DNA of 53,635 bases from a bacterium (GCA_021790895.1 JAJYFM010000005.1:1-53635), one strand, 5' to 3'. Positions 24,354-32,727 are shown, counted from the first letter of the stretch. Program-made: numbers and translations. The notes: a model not told the origin generated them from the sequence alone.

Positions 24354-25201
24354 GCGAGAATGCTGCCGAGAAGCCCGAGCAGCAGGCAGTACCATCCGAA
24401 CGGCCGGAGGTCGTTCGAACGAAAATAGCGAGTGAGGAAGGCGACCGAAAAATAGGCGGCGATCCCCGAAACGACGCCGCCGACGAGCGATTCCACCAAC
24501 GCCACGTGCGCGCCCGCGGCGAAGAGATCGGGGACTTTCAAGAGCGAGGCGGCGATGATGACCGGCGTCGCCAGCATGAACGAGTACCGCGCGGCATCGG
24601 CATGGTCGAGGTCGCAGAGCAACCCCGTTACCATCGACGCCCCCGAGCGAGAGATTCCGGGCAGCAGCGCAAACGACTGACCGATTCCCACGAGTACCGC
24701 CTGAAACCATGAAAGACGTGTGAGTGGGCGATTCGTTCGATGCTCGACGGCGAGTTGCCGTCGACGTAACGCCTCGCCCAAAAACATCACCGCACCGTTC
24801 GCGATGAGAAAGAGCGATGCGAGCAACGCGCTGGCGAAGAGGGCGCGCACGCTTTTCTCCAACAACAAGCCGAGTGTTCCCACCGGAATCGTCCCCACGA
24901 CCAGGAGCCAACCGAGTCGCTCGTGCGGATCGTCGCTAAGCCGGCCGCGAATGACGCTGCGGAGCAGCGCACCGACGATCTTCCACCACTCACGGCGATA
25001 GAAAAGCACCAAGGCGAGCGCCGTTCCCAAGTGGAGGGTGACGACGAATGGAAGAAAGGTCGGATCGCTCCGATGGATATTCGTCCAGTGGAAGAGCGCC
25101 GGGATGAGAATCGTGTGGCCGAGACTGGAGACCGGAAAGAGCTCCGTTGTGCCCTGTAAGAGCGCGAGAATCAATGCCTGAAAGAGTGTCACGCGCCCCA
25201 C
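24332..25201 (-). CDS. uppP: Undecaprenyl-diphosphatase UppP/BacA
   Basis: This integral membrane phosphatase recycles undecaprenyl pyrophosphate for peptidoglycan and other envelope polymers and confers bacitracin resistance. The 289-aa product has the N-terminal motif 'LLQGTTELFPVSSLGH' (the E/QxxxE-type segment), the second conserved segment 'LLPGISRSGASMVTGLL' and about eight hydrophobic helices. Length is typical. It is likely cotranscribed with the downstream small membrane protein. Confidence 0.95.
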   Translation of the reverse strand: MGRVTLFQALILALLQGTTELFPVSSLGHTILIPALFHWTNIHRSDPTFLPFVVTLHLGTALALVLFYRREWWKIVGALLRSVIRGRLSDDPHERLGWLLVVGTIPVGTLGLLLEKSVRALFASALLASLFLIANGAVMFLGEALRRRQLAVEHRTNRPLTRLSWFQAVLVGIGQSFALLPGISRSGASMVTGLLCDLDHADAARYSFMLATPVIIAASLLKVPDLFAAGAHVALVESLVGGVVSGIAAYFSVAFLTRYFRSNDLRPFGWYCLLLGLLGSILAWKGIIS

Positions 25202-25291
25202 AGTACGCCAAGGCTTACCACGCAGCCTTTAACGAGTCCGTTACAGAGCGCTCGGCAGGATTGCCGGTTCTCTCGGCCAAGGCCCAACAAC

Positions 25292-25690
25292 GTGGAATCC
25301 GGTACGAGCGAGAGCGACCGATTGGAGATCGAGAGCGAACAGAGCCGCCGCTTCGAGCGAGTCGGCGATATGCTGCTCGTTTCGTATAGTATCGGCGATG
25401 ATTTTGCCCCGGAGTTTACTGAGACCTACGATATCGCGCTCGGCGGAATGGCAATGCTCACCAACGCAGAGCTCGTCAAGGATGCACCGGTCTCCATTCA
25501 ACTCGAATTGCGCGGAGACGCAACGCCGGTACTCCGCCTTCGCGGGATCGTACGTTGGTCGCGTTTCGACGCGATGCTCCAGCGCTATCGCACCGGTATC
25601 TCTTTCCTCGAACTCGACGAAGCGACGCGCCGCCACGTGCAGCGATATATCGACACGCTCAATCTCCTCCGCGACATGGGGATGATTTAG
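25292..25690 (+). CDS. PilZ-domain protein (probable c-di-GMP receptor)
   Basis: The 132-aa product (GTG start) has the two PilZ elements. 'QSRRFERVGDMLL' supplies the RxxxR-like N-terminal switch and 'YDIALGGMAML' corresponds to the (D/N)xSxxG motif, here D-I-A-L-G-G with Ala in the Ser place. These are followed by beta strands such as 'VLRLRGIVRWSR' and 'YRTGISFLELDE'. It stands alone and ends at the repeat island. Binding of c-di-GMP is plausible; the Ser-to-Ala change leaves it uncertain. It may be an output partner of the HD-GYP protein at 16198. Confidence 0.8.
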   Translation: MESGTSESDRLEIESEQSRRFERVGDMLLVSYSIGDDFAPEFTETYDIALGGMAMLTNAELVKDAPVSIQLELRGDATPVLRLRGIVRWSRFDAMLQRYRTGISFLELDEATRRHVQRYIDTLNLLRDMGMI

Positions 25691-25703
25691 CGCCCGCGTA
25701 GCA

Positions 25704-26122
25704 CTTGTCAGCCCGAGTAGCCGCGGAACGCGGCGTATCGAGGGCCCGCGCGGAGCACTTGTCAGCCCGAGTAGCTGCGGAACGCGGCGTATCGAGGGCC
25801 CGCGCGTAGCGCTTGTCAGCCCGAGTAGCCGCGGAACGCGGCGTATCGAGGGCCCGTGCGTAGCGCTTGTCAGCCCGAGTAGCCGCGGAACGCGGCGTAT
25901 CGAGGGCCCGCGGAGCACTTGTCAGCCCGAGTAGCCGCGGAACGCGGCGTATCGAGGGCCCGCGCGGAGCACTTGTCAGCCCGAGTAGCCGCGGAACGCG
26001 GCGTATCGAGGGCCCGCGGAGCACTTGTCAGCCCGAGTAGCCGCGGAACGCGGCGTATCGAGGGCCCGCGCGGAGCACTTGTCAGCCCGAGTAGCCGCGG
26101 AACGCGGCGTATCGAGGGCCCG
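25704..26122 (+). repeat. Tandem array of eight ~52/54-bp repeats
   Basis: Eight near-identical units begin with CTTGTCAGCCCGAGTAG at 25704, 25758, 25812, 25866, 25918, 25972, 26024 and 26078, giving spacings of 54, 54, 54, 52, 54, 52 and 54. Each contains an internal hairpin CCGCG-GAA-CGCGG and ends with CGTATCGAGGGCCCG. There are no variable spacers, so it is not CRISPR. It lies directly after the PilZ gene, in the orientation opposite to the arms at 26134-26600. Confidence 0.95.
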
Positions 26123-26133
26123 ATCCACTTTAC

Positions 26134-26600
26134 AGCAACGCCTCGATACGGCGGGCTTCGCCGCCTACTCGGCGTGACAGATACGCGCTACTCGGCGCGA
26201 CAGAATACGACCGCGCGGCGCGCGAAAGCGCCTGCAATGCACCCGACGAGCGATTAAGCGAGCGGCGAGGACCCTGACATTGCTTGTCCGAGCCGCGAGC
26301 GTCTAGCGAGGAGCGGTGCGCGCAGGCGCGATAAGCGCGCACGCCTCGATAAGGCGGCTTCGCCGCCTACTCGGCGTGACATCAGCTCGCTTCTCGGCTC
26401 GACATCGTGCAACGCCTCGATACGGCGGCTTCGCCGCCTACTCGGCGTGACATCAGCTCGCTTCTCGGCTCGACATCGTGCAACGCCTCGATACGGCGGC
26501 TTCGCCGCCTACTCGGCGTGACATCAGCGCCCTACTCGGCGTGACATCAGCGCGCTACTCGGTGTAACAGCTGCGCGCTACTCAGCGTGACATCGCGCGG
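26134..26600 (-). repeat. Inverse-orientation repeat block with three 71-bp units
   Basis: This block carries the reverse complement of the left-hand modules: CCTCGATACGGCGG-CTT-CGCCGCC-TACTCGGCGTGACA. One copy is near 26134. Three copies in register start at 26342, 26413 and 26484 (71-bp period, each including ATCAGCTCGCTTCTCGGCTC), and a string of shorter CTACTCGGCGTGACA-like fragments follows to about 26600. Segment 26210-26340 is low in recognisable modules and shows no gene. The left and right blocks are complementary, so the whole 0.9 kb could form a very large hairpin. Confidence 0.9.
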
Positions 26601-26609
26601 CCCTACCCG

Positions 26610-27248
26610 CTACCAGGCCTGAAAGTCGACCCGAAAAAGCATCCGCCCCGCAACATCGCGGCAGTCTTTCGTCGCCGGCGCATAGTCGGCGTTCTTCGCC
26701 ATCTGCAACGCGAGCACGTCGAGTGCTGCGTTTCCGCTACTACTCTGAATGGTCGCATTCTGAAAGAGACCGCGAGCATCGACAGAGACATCGATCGTAC
26801 TCGTCCCGCTCGTACGCTCTGCGCGCGTCGCCGGATCGATCGCCGGCGCGGTCGGCTCGACGAGTAGGTGTGGCGGAGTGCTCTGCGCGACGCACGCAAG
26901 CGCAGGGGTCGGAGAGGGATGCGGCTTCGGCGATGGTCGCGGTGTGACGCTCGGCGGAGGAGCGGCAACGCGCGCACCGATGCCCTTCTGCCTCGAGGCG
27001 GGCGTTACGCGCGCCGCATGGGTTTGCGGCCGAGGGGTCGGCGGCGGTGTTGGGGGCGGCGTCGGTGGCGTTGGCGTCCGCCGCGCGATCGTCATCGGCC
27101 GCGGAAGCGCCTGCACGGTAATGTGCGCGACCCCCGAGCGCAAGTCGAGTGGGTTTTTCTGCAGGAAGAGGGCTGCAACGATGTGGACGAGGAGCGATAG
27201 CGCAAGCGCCCACCAGAGATAACGGCGACCTCTTGCCCGCACGTTCAC
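26610..27248 (-). CDS. TonB-family protein
   Basis: This energy-transducing protein spans the periplasm. The 212-aa product (GTG start) has one N-terminal membrane helix ('LWWALALSLLVHIVAALFL'), a Pro/Thr-rich linker (TPPTPPPTPP type) and a C-terminal TonB_C-like domain ('GTSTIDVSVDARGLFQNATIQSSSGNAALDVLAL', ending 'MLFRVDFQAW'). Two cysteines, before and inside the domain ('LACVAQ', 'KDCRDV'), match a pair in the adjacent TonB. A terminator separates it from the exbBDD-tonB unit. It probably works with the same ExbB/ExbD motor. Its 3' end faces the repeat island. Confidence 0.88.
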   Translation of the reverse strand: MNVRARGRRYLWWALALSLLVHIVAALFLQKNPLDLRSGVAHITVQALPRPMTIARRTPTPPTPPPTPPPTPRPQTHAARVTPASRQKGIGARVAAPPPSVTPRPSPKPHPSPTPALACVAQSTPPHLLVEPTAPAIDPATRAERTSGTSTIDVSVDARGLFQNATIQSSSGNAALDVLALQMAKNADYAPATKDCRDVAGRMLFRVDFQAW

Positions 27249-27263
27249 CGCTCCGAGAAAACG

Positions 27264-27290
27264 AAAAAGACGCTCACGGGAGCGTCTTTT
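27264..27290 (-). terminator. Bidirectional-looking rho-independent terminator
   Basis: AAAAA-GACGCTC-ACGG-GAGCGTC-TTTT is a perfect 7-bp stem with A/T runs on both sides. On the minus strand the hairpin is followed by TTTTTCGTTTT. It lies 21 bp after the stop of the upstream tonB gene and ends the exb operon, leaving the second tonB gene to be reached by read-through or its own promoter. Confidence 0.9.
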
Positions 27291-27311
27291 CGCCGACGAT
27301 GGTCGATTGCC

Positions 27312-28058
27312 TTAGTCGGGCTGGAACTGCGCATCGAAGATGTACTGCGATGCGACCGGCTTGCAATTCACGATCTTCGGATAGTAGGTGGTGTCACGTG
27401 CGGCGCGTTTCGCCTCACGATCGATCGCGAAGTTGCCGCTCGATTGCACGAGCTTCACCGAGATCACCGAGCCGGTCGCGCTCAACGACACCACGACGGG
27501 GACGTCGGCGGAACCGAAGCCTGCGTCCTGCGCCGACGACGGATAGTTCGGCGCCTGGAGTTGATTCACGGTTGCATCCTTGTACGGAACCGCACAAGCC
27601 GGGGCGAGCGTCGGAGCGATGGTCGGCGAGGGCGAGGCGGTGCCTTGCCCGGTCGGACGGCCGGTCCGCGTCCCCGTCTTGGGGTTGTTGTTGGAGATGC
27701 TCGGGCCACTCCCGGTATTGTGACTGTGAATCAGCTTGACTTTGAGCCTCGGCTGGGTCGGCGTCTGCTTCGGCGGCGGCGTCGCCTTCGTCGGCGGCGG
27801 CGTCGGCGTCGGCGGCGGAGTCGGGGTCGGCGGCGGCGGTGTCGGCACCTTAATCGGCGCCTTCTTCGCTACCGAGACTTTATCGACTTTCGTGCTCTCA
27901 TGCGGCTTCGAGAGGTTCGGGAAGAACGGAGCCGATATGGCGTGCAGGAAAAGCGCCCCGATCAACGCGATCCACAGGAAATTCGGAACTTTTTCGCCGG
28001 TCGTTAGGAACGGCGATTTCTTTTTATCGTCGGGTTGCGGTGGTTTTTGAACGGCCAT
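27312..28058 (-). CDS. TonB-family protein of the ExbBD operon
   Basis: The 248-aa product has a cytoplasmic Lys-rich start, a membrane helix ('FLWIALIGALFLHAISAPFF'), a PTPPP-rich linker (about residues 70-105), a Gly/Ser/Thr segment, and a C-terminal TonB_C-like domain. The domain includes 'VPVVVSLSATGSVISVKLVQSSGNFAIDREA' and 'YIFDAQFQPD'. Cysteines at 'PACAVPYKDA' and 'VNCKPVA' may form a disulfide, as in the neighbouring TonB. It begins 3 bp after exbD2 and is followed by a strong terminator. Confidence 0.9.
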   Translation of the reverse strand: MAVQKPPQPDDKKKSPFLTTGEKVPNFLWIALIGALFLHAISAPFFPNLSKPHESTKVDKVSVAKKAPIKVPTPPPPTPTPPPTPTPPPTKATPPPKQTPTQPRLKVKLIHSHNTGSGPSISNNNPKTGTRTGRPTGQGTASPSPTIAPTLAPACAVPYKDATVNQLQAPNYPSSAQDAGFGSADVPVVVSLSATGSVISVKLVQSSGNFAIDREAKRAARDTTYYPKIVNCKPVASQYIFDAQFQPD

Positions 28059-28061
28059 CGG

Positions 28062-28487
28062 TTACTGCGATACTCCCTGCGGCGTACCTTGCACGTGATT
28101 GGCAAGTCCAAAATACGTTAAACCGGTCGATTTTGCGGCGTCCATCACCTGAAGGATCGTCCCGAAGTGCGCCTTCGGATTCCCTTTGATGATCACGTCT
28201 TTCAGATGCCCGCCGACGGCGTCTTCGAGCGTTTGAAAGGCGGCTTTTGCGCCTTGGATCGGCATCGTGTTCGAGCCGATCTGAATCTGGTTCTTCGCAT
28301 CAACGATAACAACGATCTGCGACGGCGAGACTTTATCTTTATTGTACGCCGTAGGAAGCGGCGGTTCTTTAGTAACCGACGCAAGGATGATGAAGATGAT
28401 GAGCAGGACCAACAGCACGTCCGTGAACGGCGTAATGTTGATCGTCGACATCACCTCTTCTTCACCACCTGAGGTTGAAACGGCCAC
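28062..28487 (-). CDS. exbD: ExbD/TolR-family proton-channel subunit (second copy)
   Basis: ExbD with ExbB converts the proton gradient into force on TonB. The 141-aa product (GTG start) has the conserved N-terminus 'MSTINITPFTDVLLVLLIIFIILASV', including the essential Asp in the single helix, and a periplasmic domain with 'VVIVDAKNQIQIG' and 'HFGTILQVMDAAKSTGL'. It follows exbD1 by 17 bp. The two ExbD proteins share the N-terminus but differ in the periplasmic part, which suggests a heteromeric or specialised pair. Confidence 0.95.
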   Translation of the reverse strand: MAVSTSGGEEEVMSTINITPFTDVLLVLLIIFIILASVTKEPPLPTAYNKDKVSPSQIVVIVDAKNQIQIGSNTMPIQGAKAAFQTLEDAVGGHLKDVIIKGNPKAHFGTILQVMDAAKSTGLTYFGLANHVQGTPQGVSQ

Positions 28488-28504
28488 GGATTAATCCCCC
28501 ACGC

Positions 28505-28918
28505 TTACGATGTAACGAAGCCCACGTTCTCGTCGCCGGCCCGCTTGGCCGCGTCGAGGATGCGGATGATGACGCCGTAAGGCGCCTTGATATCCGAGGT
28601 CAACGAGATTTTCTTCTTTGCGCCGCGTTTCTTGATCGTGTCATACATGACGCGGTAGATGCCTTTGGTGTTGGTCTTCGTCCCATCGACGAAAATCACA
28701 CCCTTCTCGTTGACGACGACTTGAATGTCGTTTTTGTTCTTGCTGACCGTACTCTGTGAATTATTGGAGTTCGGCAACTGCTTCTCGAAGCCGGGTGGCG
28801 TCACCAAGGCTGCGAGGATCATGAAGATGATCAAAAGCACCAGCAAGACATCGGTAAATGGCGTGATGTTGATCTCCGCCATTACCTCTTCGTCGCCGCG
28901 CGCCGTAAGTAGACTCAC
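28505..28918 (-). CDS. exbD: ExbD/TolR-family proton-channel subunit (first copy)
   Basis: The 137-aa product (GTG start) starts with 'EEVMAEINITPFTDVLLVLLIIFMILAAL', carrying the proton-path Asp, and has the periplasmic ExbD fold with 'IQVVVNEKGVIFVDGTKTN' and 'YGVIIRILDAAKRAG'. It lies 18 bp after exbB and 17 bp before the second exbD. It is a partner of the ExbB pentamer in energising TonB. Confidence 0.95.
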   Translation of the reverse strand: MSLLTARGDEEVMAEINITPFTDVLLVLLIIFMILAALVTPPGFEKQLPNSNNSQSTVSKNKNDIQVVVNEKGVIFVDGTKTNTKGIYRVMYDTIKKRGAKKKISLTSDIKAPYGVIIRILDAAKRAGDENVGFVTS

Positions 28919-28936
28919 GTCATTCCTCCAGTGCGC

Positions 28937-29599
28937 TTACTTCTGCGTGGGTTGATAGAGGTCCGTAGGGATCGTAGCACCGGTGTTGTGGAAATGCAGC
29001 ATTTCGGCAAGCTGGTTTGCCGCAACGATCATCTCTTGGTTGTAATTCTTGATCCGCGTTTTGAAGAAGTTGAAGAATATAACCGCGATGATTGCAACCA
29101 CAAGACCACTGAAGGTCGTGACGAGTGCTTCCGAAACGCCGGCTGCAACGACCGCCGGGCTCGAGTTGCCCTTCAACGCGATCGACTGGAACGCTTTGAT
29201 GATACCGAGAACGGTACCAGCGAGACCGACGAACGGCGCAATAACGGCGATCGTACCGATGATGCCGAGATTGCGTTCGAGATCGTTGAGGTGCTCCATG
29301 AGCGCGATCGAAAGTGCGTCGGTGATATCGGCGCGGTTCTTATCGCCGCGCTGGAGACCGAAGCGAAGGATACGCGGAAGCATGCCCTTCTGTCCGTCGC
29401 AATACTTGATTGCGCCGGCGAGGTCGTTCGCGCCAACGCGTTTACCGATCTCTTTGAGCAGCGACTTCGTATCGCCATGCTGGGCACTGAAATAAAGAAA
29501 GCGCTCGATAACGATCCATACGACCGCAACCGATAGCAAGAGCAGGACGACCATGTCGACCCCGCCCTGTTTCATCACACTGATAAATCCGTCAAACAC
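28937..29599 (-). CDS. exbB: ExbB/TolQ/MotA-family proton-channel protein
   Basis: This 220-aa membrane protein (GTG start, AGGGGAGG 12 bases upstream) forms the pentameric channel of the Exb motor. It has three helices: 'MVVLLLLSVAVVWIVIERFLYF', 'LGIIGTIAVIAPFVGLAGTVLGIIKAF' with the conserved GLxGTVxGI signature, and 'SEALVTTFSGLVVAIIAVIFFNFF'. It is the first gene of the exbB-exbD-exbD-tonB operon. Two stable hairpins lie in the 145-bp leader. Confidence 0.95.
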   Translation of the reverse strand: MFDGFISVMKQGGVDMVVLLLLSVAVVWIVIERFLYFSAQHGDTKSLLKEIGKRVGANDLAGAIKYCDGQKGMLPRILRFGLQRGDKNRADITDALSIALMEHLNDLERNLGIIGTIAVIAPFVGLAGTVLGIIKAFQSIALKGNSSPAVVAAGVSEALVTTFSGLVVAIIAVIFFNFFKTRIKNYNQEMIVAANQLAEMLHFHNTGATIPTDLYQPTQK

Positions 29600-29662
29600 G
29601 AGTTGTTCGAACCTCCCCTTCCGGGTGTATTGAGTGAAGCAAATCTTCTTGTAGAAACGTTT

Positions 29663-29708
29663 CGGCGGGTCTCCCCGCCGCTCCAGGGCGGTACTTTTGC
29701 CGCCCTGG
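29663..29708. other. Two tandem perfect hairpins in the exbB leader
   Basis: CGGCGGG-TCTC-CCCGCCG (29663-29680) and CCAGGGCGG-TACTTTTG-CCGCCCTGG (29683-29708) stand side by side between the TPR gene stop and exbB. There is no following U-run on the minus strand. They could end the TPR transcript weakly, protect a processed 5' end of the exb mRNA, or act in regulation. Nothing else is seen in 29600-29743. Confidence 0.75.
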
Positions 29709-29743
29709 GTAAGAGTCCTGTCCTAGGTTAAGTAGAGCTTTGG

Positions 29744-31066
29744 TTAACCGCCAAGCTGCTTAAGAAACTTCTGAATCTGCAGCGCGAGCGGGGCGTTTTT
29801 CTCGGTTTTTGCTAATGCGAGCGCTTTTTTCAACGTCGCTTTCGCCTTGTCGATAAGGTCGCCCCGATGGTAGACCTCCCCGATCCCGGCCTGCCCGATA
29901 CCGCTGGCAAAGAGCGCTTCGGGGTCATTCGGGTCGATCGCCAGTGCTTTCTTGGCGTAACTCTTGGCGCGACTATAGTCGGGAGATTTGGTCTGAATAA
30001 TCACGAAAGCGGCCTGCGTGTAGGCGATCTCCGCCATCTTCGGATCCCCTGCGGCAGCGGCTTTATCGAGCGCCGCGAGCGCATCGACCGTCTTTGCCGC
30101 CTTCGCATCGGCGACGCCCTGCTTGAGGTAATAGGCAGCGACAAACTGCGCTCCCGCATTTCCCTTCGGGTCAAGCGTCTTGAGCTCCGCGAGCATTGCA
30201 TTGGAGTTCGTCGTGTCACCGGTCTGCAGATATGCTTGCAGCAGGTGGCTGTCGATCGCCACTTTCGTTGCGGTCGGCGTGCTCTTCTTCGCCCAGAGAG
30301 TTCCACGCGCTTTCTGGAGCGACGCAATGCTTTGCGCATATTGCTTCATTCCGAATTGCGCGACACCGAGTGCATAGAGCGAATCGGGGCTGGGATCGAT
30401 CACATACGCTTTTTCCGCGTATATTAACGATTCTTTCGGGTCGATGACGGCCTGTTGCACGGAGACGGCAGCGTACGATTGCGCTGCGGCGTCTCTAAAC
30501 GGCGCAGCGATCGTCGCTACTTTATCGAAAGCGTTGGCCGCCGCGGCATAATCCGACAGAAAGAAATTGGAGATACCGAGATACTGCAACGCGAGTCCGT
30601 TCCCGGGGTGAGCGCGAAGATAGCTCCCGGCAGCCTGTTTGGCATCGGTATAATTTCCGGCATGAATAAGGAGGTCGATATGTGCTAACGCGGTGTCGGC
30701 GATCTGCCCGCCCGAACGCACCACGCTCTTTCCGAATTTGAGCGTATAGTCGTAGAACGCTTGGATCGGTTTGTTGCCTCGATGTGCCGGCGAATACGTC
30801 GATGTTTTTGCAATCTCGAGCGCTGCAGCAACGTCGCCTTTATTCGTTGTACGAATAACCTTGACGACGTGGAAGCTTCCATTGGGGAACACCTCTACTT
30901 GCAAGACGACGAGTCCCGGGCCCGCCCATGGCGTGGTGGTCGTCCCTTGCTTGACGAGTTTGGCCGGCGAGAATTCGCCTGCATACTGCGCTCGCGCAGG
31001 CAGCGTCCCAAAGGCGGCGAGGGCAGCAAAGGCGAGGGTTGCGGCGACGAGCCGAAGGCGTATCAT
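29744..31066 (-). CDS. Exported TPR protein with N-terminal TonB_C-like domain
   Basis: The 440-aa product has a signal peptide (hydrophobic core 'LAFAALAAFGTLPARA', cleaved after ARA). A ~90-residue domain with the TonB_C pattern follows ('VVLQVEVFPNGSFHVVKVIRTTNKGDVAAALEIAKTSTYSPA'). Then come about eight TPR-like helical repeats, e.g. 'NGLALQYLGISNFFLSDYAAAANAF', 'DSLYALGVAQFGMKQYAQSIASL' and 'AKKALAIDPNDPEALFASGIGQ'. It is periplasmic by inference. It lies upstream of exbB in the same direction and between aroF and the exb operon. It may be a periplasmic partner of the TonB complex. No enzyme motif is seen. Confidence 0.8.
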   Translation of the reverse strand: MIRLRLVAATLAFAALAAFGTLPARAQYAGEFSPAKLVKQGTTTTPWAGPGLVVLQVEVFPNGSFHVVKVIRTTNKGDVAAALEIAKTSTYSPAHRGNKPIQAFYDYTLKFGKSVVRSGGQIADTALAHIDLLIHAGNYTDAKQAAGSYLRAHPGNGLALQYLGISNFFLSDYAAAANAFDKVATIAAPFRDAAAQSYAAVSVQQAVIDPKESLIYAEKAYVIDPSPDSLYALGVAQFGMKQYAQSIASLQKARGTLWAKKSTPTATKVAIDSHLLQAYLQTGDTTNSNAMLAELKTLDPKGNAGAQFVAAYYLKQGVADAKAAKTVDALAALDKAAAAGDPKMAEIAYTQAAFVIIQTKSPDYSRAKSYAKKALAIDPNDPEALFASGIGQAGIGEVYHRGDLIDKAKATLKKALALAKTEKNAPLALQIQKFLKQLGG

Positions 31067-31074
31067 GCGTGCTC

Positions 31075-31965
31075 CTATGATGGCGGCGTTGCTTTTAGGG
31101 ATCCGGCGAAGCGCTTCGGAAGGCTCCGGCCCACTGCAGCAGCGACCGCCGGCATGCTTTCCATAAACGAATCGAACTCTGCAAATGTCAGCGACTGCAT
31201 CCCATCGGAGACCGCCGAGGCAGGGTCGGGGTGCACTTCGACCATGATCCCGGCGGCGCCCGCCGCCACTGCGGCGAGCCCCATCGGCGCGACCAGCCCC
31301 GCGACACCGGTGCCGTGCGAGGGATCGACGATCGTCGGGAGGTGCGTGCGTCGGGCGAGCAAGGCCACGACGGCGAGGTCGAGGAGATTTCGTGTCGACG
31401 GGTCGAAACTGCGGACGCCACGCTCGCAGAGGACAATCCTCTCGTTGCCGGTGAGCGCGATATACTCAGCGGCCAGCAACCACTCGTCGACCGTCGCCGC
31501 GAGCCCGCGCTTGAGGAGAATCGGCTTCCCAGTCTCGCCGACCGCCCGTAGGAGCGCGGTGTTCTGCATATTGCGCGCACCGATCTGCAGCATATCGGCG
31601 CACTCGGCGACGATCTCGGCGTCGCGCGGGTCGAGAACTTCGGTGACGACGGCGAGCCCGTGCAGATCGGCGGCCTCGCGCATCAGCGCGAGCCCGTCGC
31701 GGCCGAGCCCTTGAAAGGAATAGGGCGAGGTGCGCGGCTTATAGGCGCCGCCCCGCAGAACATTGGCCCCGGCGCGCGCCACCGCTGCGGCAGTCGCGAG
31801 AATCTGCTCGCGGCTTTCAACGGCACACGGGCCGGCACAGATCGCCAACTCTTCACCGCCGAAGCTGGGGCCGTTGGGCCACAGCGCGACGACGCTGCGC
31901 CGGTCACGCGCATCGACGTGCACCAGCCGGAGATCGCGCGAGGGCGGAAGCGGGCGAGCGTTCAT
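31075..31965 (-). CDS. aroF: 3-deoxy-7-phosphoheptulonate (DAHP) synthase, type I beta/KdsA-like
   Basis: DAHP synthase joins phosphoenolpyruvate and erythrose 4-phosphate in the first shikimate step. The 296-aa product has '[16 protein letters not shown]', '[19 protein letters not shown]', '[11 protein letters not shown]', '[16 protein letters not shown]', '[12 protein letters not shown]', '[11 protein letters not shown]' and '[17 protein letters not shown]', i.e. all active-site segments. It lacks the N-terminal ferredoxin-like/ACT regulatory domain found in Thermotoga or Bacillus-type enzymes. Its start overlaps the pseudouridine synthase stop as ATGA. Confidence 0.95.
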   Translation of the reverse strand: MNARPLPPSRDLRLVHVDARDRRSVVALWPNGPSFGGEELAICAGPCAVESREQILATAAAVARAGANVLRGGAYKPRTSPYSFQGLGRDGLALMREAADLHGLAVVTEVLDPRDAEIVAECADMLQIGARNMQNTALLRAVGETGKPILLKRGLAATVDEWLLAAEYIALTGNERIVLCERGVRSFDPSTRNLLDLAVVALLARRTHLPTIVDPSHGTGVAGLVAPMGLAAVAAGAAGIMVEVHPDPASAVSDGMQSLTFAEFDSFMESMPAVAAAVGRSLPKRFAGSLKATPPS

Positions 31966-32711
31966 TCCGGAGATGCTACCACGCTTCCGGCGACGGCGGG
32001 GTGGTGAGAGGTCGCACGGACGAGCTCCCCGATCTCACGCGAGGTTAAAGGGCGCACCCCTCCCGAGGGGAGCGAGCCGAGTTCGATCGGGCCGAAGCGC
32101 AGACGTCGCAGATCGATAACGGGGTGCCCGAGGGCGGCAAACATCTCGCGCACCTGCCGATTGCGTCCTTCGTGAATCGTGAGGTCGACGAGGCTCCGCA
32201 GCGAGGCCGACGAGACGATTCGCAACTTTGCCCCAGCGGCGCGAAAGGTCGGGGTGCGCACGCCCGCGCGCAGTTGCTCGATCTGCTCGGAGCTCAGCTC
32301 TCCACGAATCGTCGCGCGGTAGGTTTTCTCGACACCGAAGCGTGGGTGCAGCAAGCGGTGGATGAGGTCGCCGTCGTTACTGAGCAGCAAAAGCCCCGAC
32401 GTGTCGTAATCGAGACGCCCGGCCGGGACGACGCGTGGAAGGTCGCGCGGCAAGAGGTCGACGATCGTGCGCCGTCCCTCCGGATCGGAGAGCGTCGTGA
32501 CGACGCCGACCGGTTTATTCATCGCCAGGTAAATGTAGCGTTGCGCGAGCGCGGGTTTCCCGTCGCACAGAATGCGATCGTCGGGGCCGACGAGGATTCC
32601 GAGTTCGCGAACGACATGTCCGTTCACGCTGACGCGGCCGGCGAGAATCAGTTCGTCGGCGGCACGACGCGATGCGACCCCCGCGCGAGCAAGCGCGCGG
32701 TTGAGCCGCAT
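31962..32711 (-). CDS. rluB: RsuA/RluB-family pseudouridine synthase
   Basis: The family modifies specific uridines in rRNA. From the ATG at 32711 (~249 aa) it has the S4 domain ('[22 protein letters not shown]' to 'VSVNGHVV') and the catalytic segment '[23 protein letters not shown]', with the nucleophilic Asp in RLDYDT. It also has '[13 protein letters not shown]' and '[37 protein letters not shown]'. RluB (23S) and RsuA (16S) cannot be told apart with certainty. It lies 16 bp after rho and overlaps aroF by 4 bp. Confidence 0.92.
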   Translation of the reverse strand: MRLNRALARAGVASRRAADELILAGRVSVNGHVVRELGILVGPDDRILCDGKPALAQRYIYLAMNKPVGVVTTLSDPEGRRTIVDLLPRDLPRVVPAGRLDYDTSGLLLLSNDGDLIHRLLHPRFGVEKTYRATIRGELSSEQIEQLRAGVRTPTFRAAGAKLRIVSSASLRSLVDLTIHEGRNRQVREMFAALGHPVIDLRRLRFGPIELGSLPSGGVRPLTSREIGELVRATSHHPAVAGSVVASPE

Positions 32712-32727
32712 CTGCGCGGTGTCGCGC

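Noticed and set aside
25241-26024. Repetitive minus-strand ORFs encoding repeated 'GPSIRRVPRLLGLTSA'
   Set aside because: They are translations of the palindromic repeat array with no start context or domain; the 54-bp period is a multiple of 3, which keeps a frame open by chance.
25704-26122. CRISPR array suggested by regularly spaced repeats
   Set aside because: The units are contiguous with 52/54-bp period and no variable spacers; parts are palindromic modules also present in inverse orientation nearby; no cas genes are in the window.
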